Source: SXOA01 sp046593355
GTDB lineage: Bacteria; Planctomycetota; Planctomycetia; Pirellulales; Pirellulaceae
Assembly (NCBI GenBank): GCA_046593355.1
Contig: JBKJNY010000249.1
Location: 1-64,000 of the forward strand
Reading direction: 5' to 3'
DNA length: 64,000 bases
In this document: piece after piece, positions 61,197 to 64,000 of the stretch
Numbering within the stretch: the first letter of the stretch is position 1
Layout of the letters: each line of letters starts with the position of its first letter
Notes under the pieces: model-generated
Databases searched by the model: none
What the model saw: only the letters and a program-made list of their open reading frames with translations
What the model was told of the DNA's origin: nothing
Position numbers and translations under genes: made by a program

Positions 61197-61397
61197 AAAA
61201 AGTAGGCCGCGAGTCCGCTCGCGCGCCAGCAGAGCACACGACGCACTGGCGAAAAACTTTCCACGCAAACAGGCTTCCGCCGGCGAAGTTTCGTGCAACC
61301 AAAAAAGCCAGAAGTAGTCCGCACTCGCCGCCCGGCATCTTAACCGAAGCGACGTCTACTCTCGGGGCGCGCCAGGGGACTGGCGGCCTACTTTTCT
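61197..61397. repeat. GTAG-class nested inverted repeat (type Q)
   Basis: The left part AAAAAGTAGGCCGCGAG (with GCGAG-TCCG-CTCGC) and right part CCAG-GGGA-CTGG then GCGGCCTACTTTTC pair through AAAGTAGGCCGC/GCGGCCTACTTT. It starts at the base after the Uma2 stop codon. Confidence 0.82.
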
Positions 61398-61426
61398 TGA
61401 GGCCCAACGGGCCGGCGCTAAGGTAG

Positions 61427-61552
61427 CCCAGGGCAAGCACGGCGCAGCCGAGCGCCGCCCTGGGTATCGAGAAATTGGAAAGGAGGAGCCCTGAAGGGGC
61501 GCGCTAATGTGATGCGGTCGGCGCTCGCGGTGATTAGCGCGCCCTTTCAGGG
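61427..61552. repeat. Hairpin block with CCCAGGGC and AGCCCTGAAGG
   Basis: Two hairpins are stacked: CCCAGGGC with GCCCTGGG (61427-61464), and AGCCCTGAAGGGGCGCGCTA (61487 on) with TAGCGCGCCCTTTCAGGG (61535-61552). GCCCAACGGGCC precedes them at 61402. I found no gene in 61197-61812. Confidence 0.75.
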
Positions 61553-61631
61553 GTCGCGACGTTTCTGCTCTCATACCCAGGGTATCGTGTCTCGCCCGTT
61601 CCGGGCTGAATCGGCCATCCATTCTCACTCG

Positions 61632-61654
61632 CCGCGAAACCCCCTCCCGACCCC
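61632..61654. repeat. Solo arm GGGGTCGGGAGGGGGTTTCG
   Basis: Read on the minus strand: GGGGTCGGGAGGGGGTTTCG then CGG. It matches the arms at 63328 and 63483, on the far side of the attC-like sites, in the opposite orientation. Confidence 0.75.
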
Positions 61655-61812
61655 AACGCCTCTCGCCGGGTCCATGATCCGGCGTGAGGAATGGATAGCT
61701 GCTATACTTCAGCCAAACAAGGCGGCGATATCGCCGGGTGATTGTGCTATCCCAGCGAGACAGCCTTAGAATCAACTGCTAGCTAGCCATAAGGCCACAG
61801 ATATTCACAAAC

Positions 61813-62526
61813 ATGAGCCACTCGTCACCACATTCGTACCGGCTCTTCAAGTATCGCTCGATCGCCGAGCATAGCCAGCCGTATACATCTCGTATCGTCA
61901 CCGGCAGCCACATCTACTACGCCGCACCGAAGCAATTGAATGATCCGTTCGACTGTCAGTTTTGCGTCAATATGAATGGTGCGCCGCTAAACGCGTTCGG
62001 GCTGTCCAAACGAGACGAGATCAAGGCTTTTGCCGAAGAGTGGCTCTATGCCGATACAAACAAGGATGTTTCAGTTCTCTCACTCACGGAGGTGAATGAC
62101 GATCTTCTCATGTGGTCGCATTACGCAGACTCTCACACTGGAATTTGTCTGGAACTTACGTTCCAGACGTCGGAAGAATTACACAAAGTTCGGTACTCTG
62201 ATGTACGGCCACAAATCTTCTTTGCCGACGTACGCAAGCAGGATCGCAACGAAGTACGGTTCAGGAATAGCATCATGTCCACGCTCACCACGAAGACACC
62301 CCATTGGGCGTATGAAAGGGAAATGCGATGCATAGACTTTGGCGGTCCGGGAGAGCGGCCGATGCCCGACGGAATGTTATCGGGTATAATTTTTGGGTGC
62401 CGAACGTCCGAGGACAGCAAACGAATGATACGCGATTGGGTTGAATCCGCTGGACGCCGAGTGAAGTATTACCAAGCTGAACAACAAGATGGCGCTGCCG
62501 CATTGGACATCAAGGAGATCGATTGA
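61813..62526 (+). CDS. DUF2971 family protein
   Basis: A 237-residue cytoplasmic protein with the family hallmarks: RLFKYRSI at the start, LNDPFDCQF, LSLTEVNDDLLMWSHYADSH and WAYEREMR. DUF2971 proteins are common in defence and integron-like settings, but their role is unknown. Composition is less GC-rich than the core genes. It is followed by an attC-like site, so it may be the first cassette of an array; no matching site is seen before it. Confidence 0.85.
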   Translation: MSHSSPHSYRLFKYRSIAEHSQPYTSRIVTGSHIYYAAPKQLNDPFDCQFCVNMNGAPLNAFGLSKRDEIKAFAEEWLYADTNKDVSVLSLTEVNDDLLMWSHYADSHTGICLELTFQTSEELHKVRYSDVRPQIFFADVRKQDRNEVRFRNSIMSTLTTKTPHWAYEREMRCIDFGGPGERPMPDGMLSGIIFGCRTSEDSKRMIRDWVESAGRRVKYYQAEQQDGAAALDIKEID

Positions 62527-62543
62527 AAAGGGGTGCGGAAACG

Positions 62544-62642
62544 CAGCTAACAAAGCGATGCAGAAGACCGAACCGGCATCTCGTTCTTCCGAGGCACAAT
62601 GGTTACTCGGCCGGCCCGGCGGCTGAGCCGTGTCGTTAGCAA
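62544..62642 (+). other. attC-like recombination site 1
   Basis: CAGCTAAC (62544-62551) and GTTAGCAA (62635-62642) are the imperfect inverted ends; inside, GGCGGCTGAGCCGTGTC precedes the GTT. The GTTAGC end is the likely crossover point. It is longer (about 99 bp) than site 2, so this site alone would be doubtful. Confidence 0.55.
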
Positions 62643-62671
62643 TTTTGCAACCAAATAACGAAGGCGATTCA

Positions 62672-63088
62672 ATGAGAATACCTATACTTGTGCTAGCCCT
62701 CGTGGCACTCATCCTCACGTCTTGTAGTCAAAGAAATATCGACTCGCCCGCCCAAAGAACAATGGACACGCCTGCGGACAGACTCGTTGGACATTGGTCC
62801 ACGAAATCAGGTGATAGCCTTTACTATTCCAAGGTCAAGACGGACGGCATTGGGAGCTACATACTTGTTCAGACCGACGGCAATACAGCGCTCCATAAGT
62901 ACAAAGTAGTCAGTCAGATTCCGGCAGGCGAACGCGTGATCGTCCAGCTCTTGTTTTCAGATGGAGACAAACGGGATGAACAATACATAGTCGGCGAGGA
63001 TGGAAAGGAACTCGTAAAAACTACCGAGATTCTTGGAGGCACGGTAACCGGCAAATTGAAGTATGTTGACGGCAAGATAGAGCCGTGA
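62672..63088 (+). CDS. Small lipoprotein in an attC-flanked cassette
   Basis: A 138-residue lipoprotein: signal with lipobox LILTSCS, then a mature domain with LVGHWSTKSGDSLYYS and a repeated beta pattern, possibly lipocalin-like. The AAGG-type ribosome binding site is at about 62660. Its stop codon is directly followed by the attC-like site 2, and the cassette starts just before it at site 1. Function unknown; integron cassette lipoproteins are common. Confidence 0.72.
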   Translation: MRIPILVLALVALILTSCSQRNIDSPAQRTMDTPADRLVGHWSTKSGDSLYYSKVKTDGIGSYILVQTDGNTALHKYKVVSQIPAGERVIVQLLFSDGDKRDEQYIVGEDGKELVKTTEILGGTVTGKLKYVDGKIEP

Positions 63089-63089
63089 G

Positions 63090-63150
63090 TTGCTAACAAG
63101 GCGCTCCAGCGGACCGGCGTTCCGCCCGCCGCTGAGCTTCGTCGTTAGGC
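63090..63150 (+). other. attC-like recombination site 2
   Basis: 61 bp with TTGCTAAC at the left and GTTAGGC at the right. The inner arms GCTC-C-AGCGG and CCGCTGAGC pair with one unpaired C, the extrahelical base typical of attC. The left TTGCTAAC is exactly complementary to the GTTAGCAA that begins the cassette at site 1, as expected for one excised circular cassette. Confidence 0.7.
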
Positions 63151-63214
63151 GCCAGGCGAAAGGATGCTTCCTTGGCAACACGGGCGGATGAGTGCGAGCG
63201 GGATCGCCGCGCCT

Positions 63215-63323
63215 CTACTTCCTCGCCCGCTTGTGCTTCAGCGGCAGCCAGGCGCCGCCGGCCTTGCTGCTGGCGACGGATTGCTGGATGAAGTACATCC
63301 CTTCCACGCCGTCGTTGACGTTG
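63215..63323 (-). pseudogene. Duplicate 3' end of a Gfo/Idh oxidoreductase gene
   Basis: About 105 bp nearly identical to the end of the gene at 63569 (same coding frame: VNDGVEGMYFIQQ to KHKRARK and TAG). Upstream the homology stops at 63323 and is replaced by a GGGGTCGGGA-type repeat. Only a few substitutions separate the two copies, so the duplication is recent. This is the remnant of a second copy. Confidence 0.88.
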
Positions 63324-63327
63324 ATGC

Positions 63328-63410
63328 GCGTTGGGGTCGGGAGGTGTTTTCGCGTGAGCAGGCGTTGCATTTCTTCCAAGTTCCGCCGCGAAAACTCCTC
63401 CGGACCCCCT
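63328..63410. repeat. GGGGTCGGGA inverted repeat, copy 1
   Basis: GTTGGGGTCGGGAGGTGTTT (63330) pairs with GAAAACTCCTCCGGACCCCC (to 63407). It directly adjoins the truncated Gfo/Idh fragment. Confidence 0.72.
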
Positions 63411-63482
63411 TCGCGCTCCATCCTGTTATGTCTCCACGCCCCGGAAGCGACTCGGGTTCCGCGCGAACCGGCGAGCGACGCG

Positions 63483-63564
63483 AACGGGGTCGGGAAGAGT
63501 TTTCGCGGTCGACGTTTACCGGCTATCAACGCTCACCAGCCGCGAAAACCCTTCCCGACCCCTC
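63483..63564. repeat. GGGGTCGGGA inverted repeat, copy 2
   Basis: GGGGTCGGGAAGAGTTTTCG (63486) pairs with CGAAAACCCTTCCCGACCCC (63543-63562). The right arm ends a few bases before the stop codon of the Gfo/Idh gene. The GGGGTCGGGA start is similar to family A, but the rest of the arm differs. Confidence 0.8.
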
Positions 63565-63568
63565 TCCC

Positions 63569-64000
63569 TTACTTCCTCGCCCGCTTATGCTTCAGCGGCA
63601 GCCACGCGCCGCCGGCTTTGCTGCTGGCGACGGATTGCTGGATGAAGTACATCCCTTCCACGCCGTCGTTGACGTTGGGGTAGATGGTGTGTACCTTCTC
63701 GAACGGCTTTCCTTCGGCCCGCTGGATCATGGCGTCGTAGGAGCTGCGGTAGACGTTGGCGAAGGCTTCCAAGAAGGCTTCGGGGTGGCCGCTGGGGAGG
63801 CGGCAGGCCCCTTTGCCCGCGTCGTTCATGAACGAGGCGTTGGGATCCCGCGTGAACATGCGGTGGGGCTGGCCGTTGGTCCGGACGATCATCACGTTCG
63901 GCTCCTCCTGCCGCCAGGAGAGGGCTCCCTTGGTGCCGTCGATTTCGATGAACAGGTCGTTCTCGCGGCCGTGGCTGATTTGCGAAGCGGTGACCGTGCC
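63569..64000 (-). CDS. Gfo/Idh/MocA family oxidoreductase (3' part)
   Basis: The visible 144 residues are the C-terminal part of an NAD(P)-dependent sugar-type oxidoreductase: GTVTASQISHGRENDLFIEI, then DGTKGALSWRQEEPN, PHRMFTRDPNASFMND and VNDGVEGMYFIQQSVASSK. The 5' part, with the Rossmann domain and active-site lysine, lies beyond the window edge. The substrate is unknown. A duplicate of its last 105 bp lies at 63215. Confidence 0.85.
   Translation of the reverse strand, partial: GTVTASQISHGRENDLFIEIDGTKGALSWRQEEPNVMIVRTNGQPHRMFTRDPNASFMNDAGKGACRLPSGHPEAFLEAFANVYRSSYDAMIQRAEGKPFEKVHTIYPNVNDGVEGMYFIQQSVASSKAGGAWLPLKHKRARK

Noticed and set aside
62544..63150. Complete integron
   Set aside because: No integron integrase or attI site is seen; only attC-like sites are present.
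1..64000. tRNA or rRNA genes
   Set aside because: I found none by inspection, but tRNAs are hard to spot by eye; a tRNA search program would settle this.

Overview
The window looks like chromosomal DNA of a planctomycete (Planctomycetota, most like the Gemmata/Pirellula-type lineages). The evidence is a GC-rich sequence carrying a DUF1549/DUF1553 haem-motif protein, a DUF1559 prepilin-like protein, a PmoA-family protein, a zinc-ribbon Ser/Thr kinase, two multihaem cytochromes, a PQQ-type sugar dehydrogenase, an ECF sigma/anti-sigma pair, and many exported proteins of unknown function. I recognised no rRNA, tRNA, prophage, CRISPR array or transposase.

Layout. 0.3-9.9 kb: purC, a GH10-like protein, a WD40 protein, an acyl-CoA dehydrogenase, a branched-chain aminotransferase, a PIN-PhoH ATPase and a radical SAM protein. 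10-23.2 kb: exported proteins, a double-thioredoxin lipoprotein followed by the DUF1549/1553 protein, a nitrilase-family amidohydrolase, a YHS protein, ApbE and a sigma/anti-sigma pair. 23.4-30.9 kb: an NCS2-type permease, a partly duplicated methyltransferase, a dihaem cytochrome, and dapB and thrC separated by a GxxExxY cassette. 31-40.7 kb: two FtsX-type permeases, secreted sugar-related proteins, folA-thyA, a PA0069-type radical SAM protein and a PmoA-family protein. 40.8-47.9 kb: a glycosyltransferase-TPR protein, a VapC-like toxin pair, and a lipoprotein with a DUF1559 protein. 47.9-61.2 kb: two overlapping multihaem cytochromes, a second GxxExxY cassette, a GH13 protein, a Ser/Thr kinase, a PhoB-type regulator with phoU, a Tat-exported amidase and a Uma2 protein. 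61.2-64 kb: a repeat-rich, AT-richer accessory island with two attC-like sites and no integrase, ending in the 3' part of a Gfo/Idh oxidoreductase.

The most striking content is between the genes. Nearly every intergenic gap holds a long inverted repeat, and several families recur. Family A has covarying arms always 27 nt apart. A 'GTAG' class has arms that are themselves small hairpins with a TCC/GGA loop. Another class has arms built from about three 9-10 nt units. Several arms contain or touch the stop codon of the adjacent gene. Two members of the 9-10 nt class flank GxxExxY genes (PD-(D/E)XK-nuclease-like), and solo copies of the same class occur elsewhere. This suggests a dispersed hairpin-repeat system, partly linked to a small putative nuclease. 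Function and mobility are inference; the arms, spacings and positions are read directly from the sequence.
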